From positions 124,001 to 188,000 of the forward strand of contig NZ_FNDY01000008.1 of the NCBI RefSeq assembly GCF_900099895.1: DNA of 64,000 nt, given 5' to 3'. Each line of letters opens with the position of its first letter. The first letter of the stretch is position 1. The stretch comes from Paenibacillus naphthalenovorans. GTDB lineage: Bacteria; Bacillota; Bacilli; Paenibacillales; NBRC-103111. The notes beneath the pieces are model-generated. The model did not search any database. It was given only the letters and a program-made list of their open reading frames with translations, and had not been told where the DNA came from. Below are positions 25,222-34,221 of this stretch, one piece after another. The translations under genes were made by a program, and so were the position numbers.

Positions 25222-26499
25222 ATGAGGTCTTTTCGTTTTATTCACGCGGCGGATCTGCACTTGGACAGTCCGTTTCGCGGTTTGGCCGGACTTCCCGAAG
25301 CATGGCGGGAGCGGGTGAAGGAGGCGAGCTTCACCGCGCTTTTGCGGCTCACGGATCTGGCGGTCAGCCAGAGGGCTGATTTCGTCGTGTTCAGCGGCGA
25401 TATATATGATGCCAAAGACCGTTCGCTGCGCGCTCAGCTGCGGTTCCGGCAAGCTTTGGAGACGCTGGCGGGTCATCGGATACCCGCCTTTGTCATCCAT
25501 GGAAACCACGATCCTCTGCATGACGGATACAGCGCGAAGCTCACATGGCCCGATGAAGTCAAAGTGTTCGGCGCAGGCGGGGTGGAAAGCGAAATCGTCC
25601 GGGCTGCGGACGGGGAGGCTTTGGCAAGGGTCTCGGGCATTTCCTTCGGAAAATCTTCGGTGACGGACAATTTGACGCCGGGGTTTCGCGGTTGGGGTGA
25701 CGGTTTGTATCATATCGGAATGCTTCACACCAACGTGGACGGCGACGCAAAGCACGACAACTATGCTCCGTGCCGTCTGGGCGATTTGCTTGCCCGCGGC
25801 GTCGATTACTGGGCGCTCGGGCATATACATACGCGGCGCATCCTGCACGAGAAGCCGTGGGTTGTTTATCCGGGCAACGTGCAGGGCCGGCATATTCGCG
25901 AGACCGGGCCCAGGGGATGTTATCTCGTCGATGTCTCGGCTTCAGGAGAGACGGAGCTTACGTTTCACGCGCTGGATGATGTGAGATGGCAGGAAGCGGA
26001 AGCGGCTATAGACGGCCTGGAAACGGAACAGCAGCTGATGGAAGCGTTGGAGGAAGCCGTCTGGGCAGCCGCCGAGGCAGGCGAAGGACGGGCCGCGATC
26101 TTGAGGGTGACGCTGACAGGCCGGGGTCCGATGCATACCGTGCTCAAACGCGGCGGGGTGCTGGCCGAACTTGGATCGGCCCTGAAGGAAAGCCTGGCCA
26201 GGCATACCGTCTGGGTGGAGTCGGTAGAAGACCGGACCGGCGCGCCGATAGACCGCGGAGAACTTGAAGGCCGCCCGGGATTTCTCGGGGATCTGCTGCG
26301 GCTTGCGGAAGCGGCAGGCGCTGACCCTGCCCGGTTGGCTGCGTTTGCGGCCGAAGCGCTCTCGCCGCTTTCTGCGCAGCCCCGTCTTGCGGCGCTGCTG
26401 GCGGAATTGGGCGAGGAGGAGCTTGGGCAATGGCTGCATGAGGCGGAGGAGCTTGCCATCGACATGCTGGCAGGGACGGAAACGAGGTGGAGCGGATGA
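25222..26499 (+). CDS. yhaO: YhaO-type exonuclease (SbcD/Mre11-like metallophosphoesterase)
   Basis: Likely DNA-repair nuclease, 425 residues. The calcineurin-like phosphoesterase domain (1-270) has all metal motifs: HAADLHLDSPF (D, H), FSGDIYDA (D), HGNHDPL (N, H), HTN and GHIHTRRIL (H-x-H). The C-terminal part (270-425) is Ala/Glu-rich helices, likely a capping and partner-binding region. ATG at 25222 is preferred to GTG at 25213 (spacing to GAAAGG). It overlaps the YhaN gene by 4 bp (ATGA), the same coupled arrangement as in Bacillus, so the two proteins probably form a complex like SbcCD. Confidence 0.9.
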   Translation: MRSFRFIHAADLHLDSPFRGLAGLPEAWRERVKEASFTALLRLTDLAVSQRADFVVFSGDIYDAKDRSLRAQLRFRQALETLAGHRIPAFVIHGNHDPLHDGYSAKLTWPDEVKVFGAGGVESEIVRAADGEALARVSGISFGKSSVTDNLTPGFRGWGDGLYHIGMLHTNVDGDAKHDNYAPCRLGDLLARGVDYWALGHIHTRRILHEKPWVVYPGNVQGRHIRETGPRGCYLVDVSASGETELTFHALDDVRWQEAEAAIDGLETEQQLMEALEEAVWAAAEAGEGRAAILRVTLTGRGPMHTVLKRGGVLAELGSALKESLARHTVWVESVEDRTGAPIDRGELEGRPGFLGDLLRLAEAAGADPARLAAFAAEALSPLSAQPRLAALLAELGEEELGQWLHEAEELAIDMLAGTETRWSG

Positions 26500-29400
26500 G
26501 AATCGAGCGGCTGGATATCGGAGCGTTCGGAGGGATCCGGGACCTGAGTTTATCTTTTGAAGGCCCCGTATCTCTTGTGTACGGGCCGAATGAAGCTGGT
26601 AAAAGCACGATCTTGAATTTCATCCGTGCGGTGCTGTTCGGCTTTGGGACGAGAGGAGCGGCGGACCGCTACAGCCCGCGGCAGGGAGGCGGCCAAGGCG
26701 GTGCGATTACGCTTTCGGACGAGCAGGGCAGACGCATTCGCGTGGAGCGTTGGTCCAGCCCTCAGGGCGGCCGCGGAAGAACGCCGGCAGCTGGCCGGGT
26801 CCGCGTGACGTTTCCGGACGGGACGACAGGCGGGGAACCGGAGCTGTCGGCACTGCTTGGCGGCATTACGCCCGAACTGTTTCGCAGCTTGTTCGCTTTC
26901 GGCCTGACGGAGCTGCAGGAGCTGGGGACGCTGCAAAGCGATGAGATCAGCGGCTTTTTGTACAGCGCGGGGCTTGGCGCAAGCGGAACGGAGCTTCGCA
27001 CAGCGGAGAAGAAGCTCGCTCAGGAGCTTGAGCAGCTGTTTCGGCCGCGCGGCCGGACGCCGCTGATCAACCGCGCGCTGCAGGATCTGGATGCGGCAGA
27101 AGCGGAGCTGGCCGAAAGCCGGGCTCAGGCGGAGCGGTATAATGCCATGGAAGCGGAAGCGGGGCAGCTGGCCGCCGAGCAGGAAAGGCTGGAAGCGCTG
27201 CAGACGGAGCTCGCCATGCAGGCGGACTGGTTGGAGCGCTGCCTTCGGGCGAGACCGCACTGGGTTCGCGCCAAGGAACTGAAGCAGGAGCTCGGCGCGC
27301 TTCCGGACGGACTGGAGCGGTTTCCTGAAGACGCGGTCAGTCGGCTTGACGCAATCTTAACCGAACGGGAGCGGCTTGCTGCGGAAAAGGACCGTCTGGA
27401 GCTGGCGCAGTCCGAGCTGCGCCGGGGGATAGAGGATTTGCTTTCAATGGAGGGTTCGGACCGGAATGTCCTGGACCGGCAAACCGAGCTTGAAGACCTG
27501 CTCGAGCGCCGCCCGGCCTATGAGGAGGCGAAGCGGCTGCTTGCCGAAGCGGAGGCGGAGGAAGAGCAGCTTGCCTCTGAGCTGGAGCGGCTGCTGCGGA
27601 GGATTGACCCGCAGTGGACGGCGGAGCATGTGGAAGGGCTCCCGTCGCCCGTCATGCTGCGGGAGCAAGCGTCCGCCTTCAGGGAGGAGTGGCGTGTCTG
27701 GCGGCAGGAGGATGCGCTGCTGACGGCGGAGCTGGAGCGGATCCGGCAGGAGCTCGGCGATTCGGATGGACGGCTTTCGGAGGACGAGCCGTTCTACGCT
27801 GCTGATGAAGAAGCCGTCCGCGAAGGGCTGGAGCGGATCAAATCGGCCCGCCGCCTGCTGTCCGACTGGAAGGATGCGCTGAAGGAAATCCAATTTGCCC
27901 GGCAGCGGGAGAAGGATTGGGAGCAGTATCACCGCTCAGGCTCCTCAGGGGGCGGTTCCGGCGCCCCTTTATACGGAGTCTATACCCTTACGCTGTTGAT
28001 TCCGGGCGCGCTGGCGATCATGCAGGAGTTTGTGGCCGCAGGCGTTACTCTTGTCATTTTGCTTGGCGTTAGCCTGGTTTGGACCGTCACGCGCCGATCG
28101 GCGTCGAAGGGCGCGTCACGGCAGCGCCGCCCCTACGCAGGCGGGTTGGCCGCGGATGCTCCGGCGCAGGCGGCCGCGCTGGAGGCGGCGCTGGCTGCGG
28201 AGCTGCGCCGGCTGCGGCGTCTCGCGGATGCGGGAGCCGCCGCGGAGACGGCCGCCGCAGCCGAGCCTGCCGACTGGCTCGGCGCCCCGGACCCGGCGCC
28301 TGCCGCGCTGCCGCTGCAGCCGGAGGGCATCGAGCCGTGGCTCGATGCCCTCGACCAGCAGCTCCGCACGCGGCAGGCGCAGCTTGCGGCGCGCGCGGCC
28401 GCCGGCGAGCGGCTGCTGGCGCTGCGCGCGCAGCGCGAGCGCCACGCCCGGGCGGGCGAGCCGCTGCGCCAGCGCTGGCAAGCCTGGCTGCAGGCGCACG
28501 CGCTGCCCGAGAGCGCGAGCGCCGAGGCGGCGCTGGAGCTGCTGCAGCTGGCGGAGCAGGCGCTCGAGCAGCTGCAGCGGCTGCGCCGGCAGGCAGCGCG
28601 CTGCGAGGCGATGCGGCGCACGATCGCCGGCTTCGCGGCGGAGACGGCGGCGCTGCTCGGCGACGCGGCCGGGCGCGACCCGGGGCCCGCGCTGAGGGCG
28701 TGGCAGGCCGCCCGCGACCGAGAGCTTGCCCGGCTGCAGCAGCTGGAGCACGGCCGCCGGCAGCTTGCTGAACTGCAGCAGCAGGCCGCGCTTTTGCAGC
28801 AGCAGCTGGAACGGTGCGAAGCCCGCCGTCTGGAGCTGCTCCAGGCGGCGGAGGCGGAAGGGGAAGAAGCGCTGCGCAGGCGCTATGTGGAGTACCGGCG
28901 GCGGCTGGAACTGCTCGCCGAGCTGAGGCAGGAGGAGCTTGCGCTCAGAACCCTGGCCGGCGATGAACAGCTGGAACGGTTGAATGAAGAATTGGAGCGG
29001 CGGCAGGCCGCAGATTTGGAAGAAACGCTTCAGGCTTTGCAGGAAAACCTGGAGTCAAGCCGCGGATTGCTGGAACATGTCCGGGAGGAGAAGACCCGCC
29101 GGCGTTATGAGCTTGATCGGCTGATATCCGGCGGGGACCATGCGGACAAGCTGCAGACGGTGGAGGAGCGTCGGGCCGAGCTGCAGCGCTTGATCAGGCG
29201 CTGGGCCGTCCATGCGATGTGCAGCTCGCTGTTCGTAAGGACAAAGAAGATGTACGAGCACGAGAAACAGCCCTCCGTCATGCAGAGAGCTTCGGTTTAC
29301 TTTGAGCGTGTGACCGCCGGACGCTACGTCCGGATGCTCGCCCCGCTGGGCGAGCAGAAAGTGCTCGCGGAAAAAGAAAACGGGGAGCAGCTGGATACGG

Positions 29401-29669
29401 TTCATTTGAGCCGGGGAACGGCGGAGCAAATGTATTTGTGCATCCGCTTCGCGCTTGCGGACGAATATGCCGCATCCGGTATCCAACTGCCGCTTGTCAT
29501 CGATGACTTGTTCGTCAATTTTGACGATGAGCGGCTGGGATACGGGCTGGACCTGCTGCGGTCCGTTGCGGAACGGCATCAGCTGCTGCTGTTCACCTGC
29601 CACAGGCACGTGCTGGACGCTTATGCATCCCGTTTTCCGGCGGCATCCGTCAGTCGTCTTACGCCATAA
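26496..29669 (+). CDS. yhaN: YhaN-type ATPase (SbcC/Rad50-like, membrane-associated)
   Basis: A 1057-residue SMC-like ATPase, partner of the YhaO nuclease. N-terminal Walker A GPNEAGKST (about residues 31-39) within AFGGIRDLSLSFEGPVSLVYGPNE, long Ala/Leu/Arg/Gln-rich coiled coils (about 180-440, 510-900), and C-terminal signature LSRGTAEQMYL with Walker B LPLVIDDLFVNFDD (about 1000). In the middle of the coiled coil two hydrophobic stretches (about residues 490-535: YTLTLLIPGALAIM and GVTLVILLGVSLVWTV) look like membrane segments, as known for YhaN. Starting ATG at 26496 lies in the 4-bp overlap; a GTG 9 bp upstream is possible. DNA at 28100-28750 is extremely GC-rich. That produces several false reading frames. 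Confidence 0.92.
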   Translation: MRIERLDIGAFGGIRDLSLSFEGPVSLVYGPNEAGKSTILNFIRAVLFGFGTRGAADRYSPRQGGGQGGAITLSDEQGRRIRVERWSSPQGGRGRTPAAGRVRVTFPDGTTGGEPELSALLGGITPELFRSLFAFGLTELQELGTLQSDEISGFLYSAGLGASGTELRTAEKKLAQELEQLFRPRGRTPLINRALQDLDAAEAELAESRAQAERYNAMEAEAGQLAAEQERLEALQTELAMQADWLERCLRARPHWVRAKELKQELGALPDGLERFPEDAVSRLDAILTERERLAAEKDRLELAQSELRRGIEDLLSMEGSDRNVLDRQTELEDLLERRPAYEEAKRLLAEAEAEEEQLASELERLLRRIDPQWTAEHVEGLPSPVMLREQASAFREEWRVWRQEDALLTAELERIRQELGDSDGRLSEDEPFYAADEEAVREGLERIKSARRLLSDWKDALKEIQFARQREKDWEQYHRSGSSGGGSGAPLYGVYTLTLLIPGALAIMQEFVAAGVTLVILLGVSLVWTVTRRSASKGASRQRRPYAGGLAADAPAQAAALEAALAAELRRLRRLADAGAAAETAAAAEPADWLGAPDPAPAALPLQPEGIEPWLDALDQQLRTRQAQLAARAAAGERLLALRAQRERHARAGEPLRQRWQAWLQAHALPESASAEAALELLQLAEQALEQLQRLRRQAARCEAMRRTIAGFAAETAALLGDAAGRDPGPALRAWQAARDRELARLQQLEHGRRQLAELQQQAALLQQQLERCEARRLELLQAAEAEGEEALRRRYVEYRRRLELLAELRQEELALRTLAGDEQLERLNEELERRQAADLEETLQALQENLESSRGLLEHVREEKTRRRYELDRLISGGDHADKLQTVEERRAELQRLIRRWAVHAMCSSLFVRTKKMYEHEKQPSVMQRASVYFERVTAGRYVRMLAPLGEQKVLAEKENGEQLDTVHLSRGTAEQMYLCIRFALADEYAASGIQLPLVIDDLFVNFDDERLGYGLDLLRSVAERHQLLLFTCHRHVLDAYASRFPAASVSRLTP

Positions 29670-29726
29670 TCGTTTCAGCTGCCGGTTGGCGTCAGCTTTC
29701 TCCCATGGAACGCCGGCATGATGCTT

Positions 29727-30659
29727 TTAAGCTGACAGCCTCAAAAGAATCATGCCTGTCAATACGCATAACAAGCCGCCCAATTCGAGGCGGCTGAATT
29801 TTTCTTTGAGCACGAAACGGGCATATATCAGGATGAGTGCGACATTCATCGAAACGACGGCGCTGACAAGTCCGGTTACTCCGAGCTTGAACGCCTGCAT
29901 GAGCAGCATCATGCCGATGGCGTTCGTGCTGCCGACCACCATCCCCCACAGCACCGTTCTGCCGGGTGACCACAGCTTTGTCGAATCCGCGGCGGCGGCA
30001 GGAGGACTTCCCGCCTCCTCCGCGGCCGCCGCGATTTCCTTCACGGCACGGTCAAGTCCTGCGGCAGCCTGCCGCCTCATATTCAGCAGCCATACGACCC
30101 CGAACAAAATCGCGCCGGTCGTAAACATGAGTGTGAGCGTCGGCATTGCCGCCGCTTCAAGCAGGGCGGATTGCTTTCCGGTGAGATCGTTCAAGGCGAA
30201 GAACAGCATGGCGAGCGCTCCCCACTGGGCGCCTTGCAGATTGTTCAGAGACAGATCGCTGGAATAACGGATCAGGATAATCCCGGCGATGATAACCAGA
30301 AACGAAACCAGCTGCCAGCCGTTCAGCTTTTCGCCCCAGAATAAATAAGCGAGCACTACGACTACTACGGGCGGAAGGCCGGTAAACATCGCCACAAGCG
30401 ATGTTTTACCGACGGCGAAGCCTTTATACATCGACGCGTTGGAGGCAAATGAAAACAGCCCCATGAGCACTCCGATCCATACAGGCCTGGTCCAGGCTTG
30501 TCCGGTCACCAGGCTGGCGGCCAGCGCGGCCAGCGCGCCCATCAGAAAAACGCCGAACAGAAGCGGATCACGGTGGATCGGCCGCTGCGACGTCCATTGA
30601 TACAGGATGCCTCTCAATCCGAAGCAGATCGATGAGGCAGCCGCAAATACGAACCACAT
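29727..30659 (-). CDS. EamA/DMT-superfamily transporter
   Basis: Ten predicted membrane segments in 310 residues, in two EamA-like repeats (about 1-140 and 200-308), separated by a long charged loop (MRRQAAAGLDRAVKEIAAAAEE). Typical motifs: AAASSICFGLRGILYQWT at the N-terminus, TSLVAMFTGLPPVVVVVLAYLFWGEKL, and SMNVALILIYARFVLKEKF with FVLKEKFSRLELGG. Substrates of this family are drugs or metabolites and cannot be predicted. Ribosome site AAGGAGAT before ATG. It is followed on the same strand by nothing and preceded by the SDR gene (36 bp away), so SDR and transporter are probably co-transcribed. Confidence 0.88.
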   Translation of the reverse strand: MWFVFAAASSICFGLRGILYQWTSQRPIHRDPLLFGVFLMGALAALAASLVTGQAWTRPVWIGVLMGLFSFASNASMYKGFAVGKTSLVAMFTGLPPVVVVVLAYLFWGEKLNGWQLVSFLVIIAGIILIRYSSDLSLNNLQGAQWGALAMLFFALNDLTGKQSALLEAAAMPTLTLMFTTGAILFGVVWLLNMRRQAAAGLDRAVKEIAAAAEEAGSPPAAAADSTKLWSPGRTVLWGMVVGSTNAIGMMLLMQAFKLGVTGLVSAVVSMNVALILIYARFVLKEKFSRLELGGLLCVLTGMILLRLSA

Positions 30660-30695
30660 AATGCTAATCTCCTTATTGTCAGACGGATAAGGTGC

Positions 30696-31457
30696 TTATT
30701 CTTCGTAAATCATTTTGACCGTCATGCCCCCGTCGATCACGAGGTTCTGCCCGGTAATAAAGCCAGCCCGGTCATCGGCCAAATAGAGACAGGCGGCTGC
30801 GATGTCTTCAGGCGTTCCGACGCGTCCCACCGGGTGCTGCAGCCGGTCACGCTCGGTATGGACCGGATTCCGGCGTTTGGATGCCTTCTGCCAATCACCA
30901 ACCTCGATCCAGCCGGGACTGATGGCGTTCACACGGATCCCGTAAGGGCCGAGACTGACGGCCATGGCATGGGTGAGCGCCAGTAAGCCGCCTTTGGAGG
31001 CAGCATAGCTTTCCGTATCGGCTTCCGACATCAGTCCTCGGGTAGAAGCCATATGAATAATAACACCGGAGCCCTGGCATTTCATAGCTCTGGCGGCATG
31101 CTGCGAGCATGCGAACGCTCCGCGCAAATTGACGCCGATGACCCGATCGAATGACGCCAGCGGCAGGTCCAGCATGGACCCGTGAATGCCGATCCCGGCA
31201 TTGTTGACGAGCACGTCGACCCGGCCAAGCTCTTCGAGCATAGCCTTGAACCATTGTTCAATATCCGTTTCCCTGGACACATCGGCGGGAAAGAACAGGA
31301 TTTTGCCGCCCAGCTCGCGGATTTCCGCGACTAGCTCGTCTCCTGCTTCCTGGTCCGTATCCGCCACGGACACCTCATAGCCCGCTTTGATGAATTCAAG
31401 GGCAACCGCTTTACCGATCCCTTGCGCTCCGCCTGTGACGGCAGCTACTTTACGCAT
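30696..31457 (-). CDS. Short-chain dehydrogenase/reductase (SDR)
   Basis: Classical SDR of 253 residues. NAD(P)-binding TGGAQGIGK (about residues 8-16), catalytic Ser in HMASTRG, Tyr-Lys in SYAASKG, and NNAGIG. ATG at 31457 has AGGAGGTAG 7 bp upstream; a longer frame up to 31529 adds unrelated residues. The substrate is unknown; the C-terminal ITGQNLVIDGGMTVKMIY is standard for glucose-like and ketoacyl dehydrogenases. It lies 36 bp upstream of the DMT transporter gene on the same strand, so both are probably one operon. A dihydrodiol dehydrogenase role for the aromatic operon at 55427-60045 is conceivable, but it is 24 kb away. Confidence 0.9.
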   Translation of the reverse strand: MRKVAAVTGGAQGIGKAVALEFIKAGYEVSVADTDQEAGDELVAEIRELGGKILFFPADVSRETDIEQWFKAMLEELGRVDVLVNNAGIGIHGSMLDLPLASFDRVIGVNLRGAFACSQHAARAMKCQGSGVIIHMASTRGLMSEADTESYAASKGGLLALTHAMAVSLGPYGIRVNAISPGWIEVGDWQKASKRRNPVHTERDRLQHPVGRVGTPEDIAAACLYLADDRAGFITGQNLVIDGGMTVKMIYEE

Positions 31458-31561
31458 TGAACTACCTCCTGATTGGCATCGAAACATTGCTTTTTTTTGA
31501 GTATATCGAATACTATAGGGGTAGTACAAGAATAATGTGAAGACGAGGGGAGAGACCGTTC

Positions 31562-31855
31562 ATGAATTCGGAACCATCTGAATCGCCTAACAAGCAGCGT
31601 GTCTCCCGCGAGATGACGTATCGTGACGGCCGAAAGCGAAAAACCATCACGGGAACAGGACAGGCCGCCGCCCTCTCATCGGACGAGGCGGGAACGTTGT
31701 CCCTGCCGGAATCCGCTTGGCGCCGATGGGGTCTGCTTTGGCGTGAAGCGCCCGTACCCGCAGGCATCTTAAAAGCGTCCATAGCGATTCTTCCCGCTGT
31801 GTTGTTTGCTCTTTTTGTGTGGATGGCCTATGAATTGAGCCGATATACCTTTTAA
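31562..31855 (+). CDS. Small tail-anchored protein (97 aa), hypothetical
   Basis: The N-terminal 65 residues are polar and charged (MNSEPSESPNKQRVSREMTY, RDGRKRKTITGTG), and one membrane segment lies near the C-terminus (about residues 70-92: ASIAILPAVLFALFVWMAYEL). GGGGAGAG lies 8 bp before the ATG. 32 bp further on begins a second small membrane protein gene on the same strand, so they are probably one transcript. Not recognised as a named family. Confidence 0.65.
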   Translation: MNSEPSESPNKQRVSREMTYRDGRKRKTITGTGQAAALSSDEAGTLSLPESAWRRWGLLWREAPVPAGILKASIAILPAVLFALFVWMAYELSRYTF

Positions 31856-31887
31856 TATCCAATAATCGCTTGTGAGGTGCTGCAACC

Positions 31888-32340
31888 ATGATGACGCTGT
31901 TAGCTCTGTTCGGCGGTGCGTTGGGACTTGCCGTGACGGGCTCGGCCGTGCTTCTGGCCTGGTCGGTCTTTGCCGGGGCTCAAGCCCGTAAGGGGGAGCC
32001 GGACGGGGAGGAGAACGGACCTCCGGGAAACCCTTCCGGCTGGCTTCAAAAAAGTGCCCCGCATTTGCTGAAATGGACTTATTTCGATTATGCGCTGCTC
32101 GTTTTGTTTATGGTCGGCAGCATGTTCTTATTCACAGATCTGGTCGCCGTATTGCGGGATGCGGATCAATATCCCCCTTACCATTTCGGGTACTTGCTGT
32201 GCGGATTCGTTTTTACCCTGTCCGGTATGCTGATGCTGATCGTCCGTTTAGCGCTGACCTTATCGTTAGTTCGGACGGATCGAAGGAGTCCTGCGCCACA
32301 TCATCATGACCATCCAGGCCATGCTGAGCATGCCGAGTAA
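31888..32340 (+). CDS. Three-segment membrane protein (150 aa), hypothetical
   Basis: About three membrane segments: LLALFGGALGLAVTGSAVLL (residues 4-28), YALLVLFMVGSMFLFTDL (about 68-85), and GYLLCGFVFTLSGMLMLIV (about 101-122). A charged loop follows the first segment; the C-terminus is His/Asp-rich (HHHDHPGHAEHAE), as if to bind metal. ATG ATG with GAGGTG upstream. Its last 75 bp overlap, tail to tail, the end of the convergent YkvI-like gene. Function unknown. Confidence 0.7.
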   Translation: MMTLLALFGGALGLAVTGSAVLLAWSVFAGAQARKGEPDGEENGPPGNPSGWLQKSAPHLLKWTYFDYALLVLFMVGSMFLFTDLVAVLRDADQYPPYHFGYLLCGFVFTLSGMLMLIVRLALTLSLVRTDRRSPAPHHHDHPGHAEHAE

Positions 32341-33312
32341 AGGATAAAGCGATGAGATCAGCGCTTTAAAGCCGATCTGACTGATGCCATAGCTGAGCAG
32401 GAGAACAACGGGGACGATGGTCTTGTAAGATAAGCGTGTCCGTTGTTCGAGCTGAAGGGATAAGCCGTACACATCGGCCAACAGGGTAGTGAAGATTTCG
32501 CCGTAAATGACGAGCACAAACAACAAGGGCAGCAGCGAGCCAAGGCCCAAGACCAGCTGGCCCATGGGAATATCGTAATTCATAATGCCCGGCATTTGCG
32601 CGGAGAGGGCAAAATGTCCTGCGATAAGCATCAGGCCGATGCCGACTCCACCCCATAATCCGCCCCAGAACAGTACCGAACGGTCATCGATTTGGGCGCC
32701 AAGGGGGACTAATACGGCCTGGGCCATCGTCAGGTTAAAGGCCACGTACAAAAAAGGGGCAAACCAAATGCGCTGCAAGGAGTAACCGGTTTCGAGCAGC
32801 AGCCAGTTGGCGGACCCCGGTGAGTTCACAGCGTTCCAAACCACGATGCAGCTGAATATCATCATTAACGGTACGACGATGGAATTGACGGTCATAATGG
32901 CGTTCATTCCTTTGATCAGGAGCACATAGGACAACAGCAGCGTAACGGCCAATCCTGCCTGGTAAGGCAGATTCAGATGCTCGGAAAAGACGGAACCGGC
33001 GCCTGCCAGCATCACGGTGGATACACCGAACAAAGAAATCAGGGTAAAAAGGCTGATCAGGCTGCCGATGCGCTCCCCAAACAACAGTTTGTTCAGATCT
33101 TCATATGATTTGGCTCCTGCAACGTTGGCGAGCAGCATCAGCTTGATCCCGAGCCATACGAACAGCACGCTCGCGATCCCGATGGTCAGCGTGGCCATCC
33201 AGCCGTAGCGGGTAAAAAACTGCAATATTTCCTGCCCGGTGGCAAATCCTGCACCGACGACGGTACCTACATAGGTGAAGCTGACCTGCAGGATGCTTCC
33301 CCATCTTCTCAT
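32266..33312 (-). CDS. YkvI-like membrane transporter
   Basis: A 348-residue protein with about ten membrane segments. The first, with YVGTVVGAGFATGQEILQFF, has the typical GxGFATGQE start of the YkvI branch of the amino-acid/NSS-like transporter group. No substrate is known. Its ATG is preceded by GGGGAGG. It converges on and overlaps the 150-aa membrane protein gene by 75 bp; both reading frames look genuine in the overlap region, since neither shows a cleaner end elsewhere. Confidence 0.8.
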   Translation of the reverse strand: MRRWGSILQVSFTYVGTVVGAGFATGQEILQFFTRYGWMATLTIGIASVLFVWLGIKLMLLANVAGAKSYEDLNKLLFGERIGSLISLFTLISLFGVSTVMLAGAGSVFSEHLNLPYQAGLAVTLLLSYVLLIKGMNAIMTVNSIVVPLMMIFSCIVVWNAVNSPGSANWLLLETGYSLQRIWFAPFLYVAFNLTMAQAVLVPLGAQIDDRSVLFWGGLWGGVGIGLMLIAGHFALSAQMPGIMNYDIPMGQLVLGLGSLLPLLFVLVIYGEIFTTLLADVYGLSLQLEQRTRLSYKTIVPVVLLLSYGISQIGFKALISSLYPLLGMLSMAWMVMMMWRRTPSIRPN

Positions 33313-33491
33313 TTATGCGATCCTCCCCTTTAACGGCTTGGCTACTATATAACGTATGAAATTCGGTCAAGCCTCATGACTTTTTATTGCCCGGAAGACC
33401 GTCAGGAAAGTTGTTCTTGGGTAAATATCAAACATCTGGTACAATGAGACTAGCTTGAGTTTCGACAACTTTTTCGCTGGAGCGTGTCAAG

Positions 33492-34106
33492 GTGGAGCAT
33501 CTCTTGCAATTGATAGATCACTACGGTTATTTTGCTCTATATGGTTTATTGGCACTGGGAATCGTCGGTATTCCCGTTCCTGATGAAATTTTAATGACGA
33601 CTGTCGGTTCTCTTACCGCAGCCGAGGAACCGCTGCTATCGTTCGGCGTTACATTGGCGGTCAGCTTCTGCGGAGCGATGACGGGTATGGTGGTAAGCTA
33701 TATTCTTGGAAGGAAGGTCGGAAAGCCTTTTCTATATAAATATGGAAAATGGGTCAAGCTTACGCCTGAACGGCTGCATGTGGCGGAGAACTGGTTCAAA
33801 AAATACGGCATGTGGGCAGTTGCTTTCGGGTATTACGTTCCCGGGGTGCGCCATTTTACCTGTTATTGGGCAGGCGTCAGCAATGTGGGGATTTGGCGTT
33901 ATTTGCTTTTTGCGGGGATCGGCGGATTGATCTGGGTGACTACCTTCTTGACGCTCGGACATGTGATTGGTATGAACGCTCCGCGAATCCTGGAGGCGGC
34001 GCATCATTATTTGTGTATGCCTGTGTTTGTTATTGTCGCCGTCGCCTGTGTCGGGGCCTATATCTATTGGAGGTACCGCAAGCGGGCGCTGTATGGCTCG
34101 AAATAA
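33492..34106 (+). CDS. DedA family membrane protein
   Basis: A 204-residue protein with four to five membrane segments. The DedA/SNARE-associated signature is present: GIPVPDEILMTTVGS, GRKVGKPFLYKYGKW, and the re-entrant loop YYVPGVRHFTCYWAGVS with the functionally important Arg. DedA proteins take part in recycling or flipping of undecaprenyl phosphate and other lipids. GTG start at 33492 follows TGGAGCGTGTCAAG. It is followed by a strong bidirectional terminator. Confidence 0.9.
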   Translation: MEHLLQLIDHYGYFALYGLLALGIVGIPVPDEILMTTVGSLTAAEEPLLSFGVTLAVSFCGAMTGMVVSYILGRKVGKPFLYKYGKWVKLTPERLHVAENWFKKYGMWAVAFGYYVPGVRHFTCYWAGVSNVGIWRYLLFAGIGGLIWVTTFLTLGHVIGMNAPRILEAAHHYLCMPVFVIVAVACVGAYIYWRYRKRALYGSK

Positions 34107-34180
34107 GTCTTTCATCTGCGGTCATCTGCGCATCGATGAAAACCATTTCAATTCCTTTCGCACAAAACGCGTTAAACACG

Positions 34181-34221
34181 AAATAACCCGCCCGTTTTTA
34201 ACCGAACCGGGCGGGTTATTT
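34181..34221. terminator. Bidirectional terminator between dedA-like and lipoprotein genes
   Basis: AAATAACCCGCCCG (34181-34194) pairs with CGGGCGGGTTATTT (34208-34221), with T/A runs on both sides. Confidence 0.92.
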
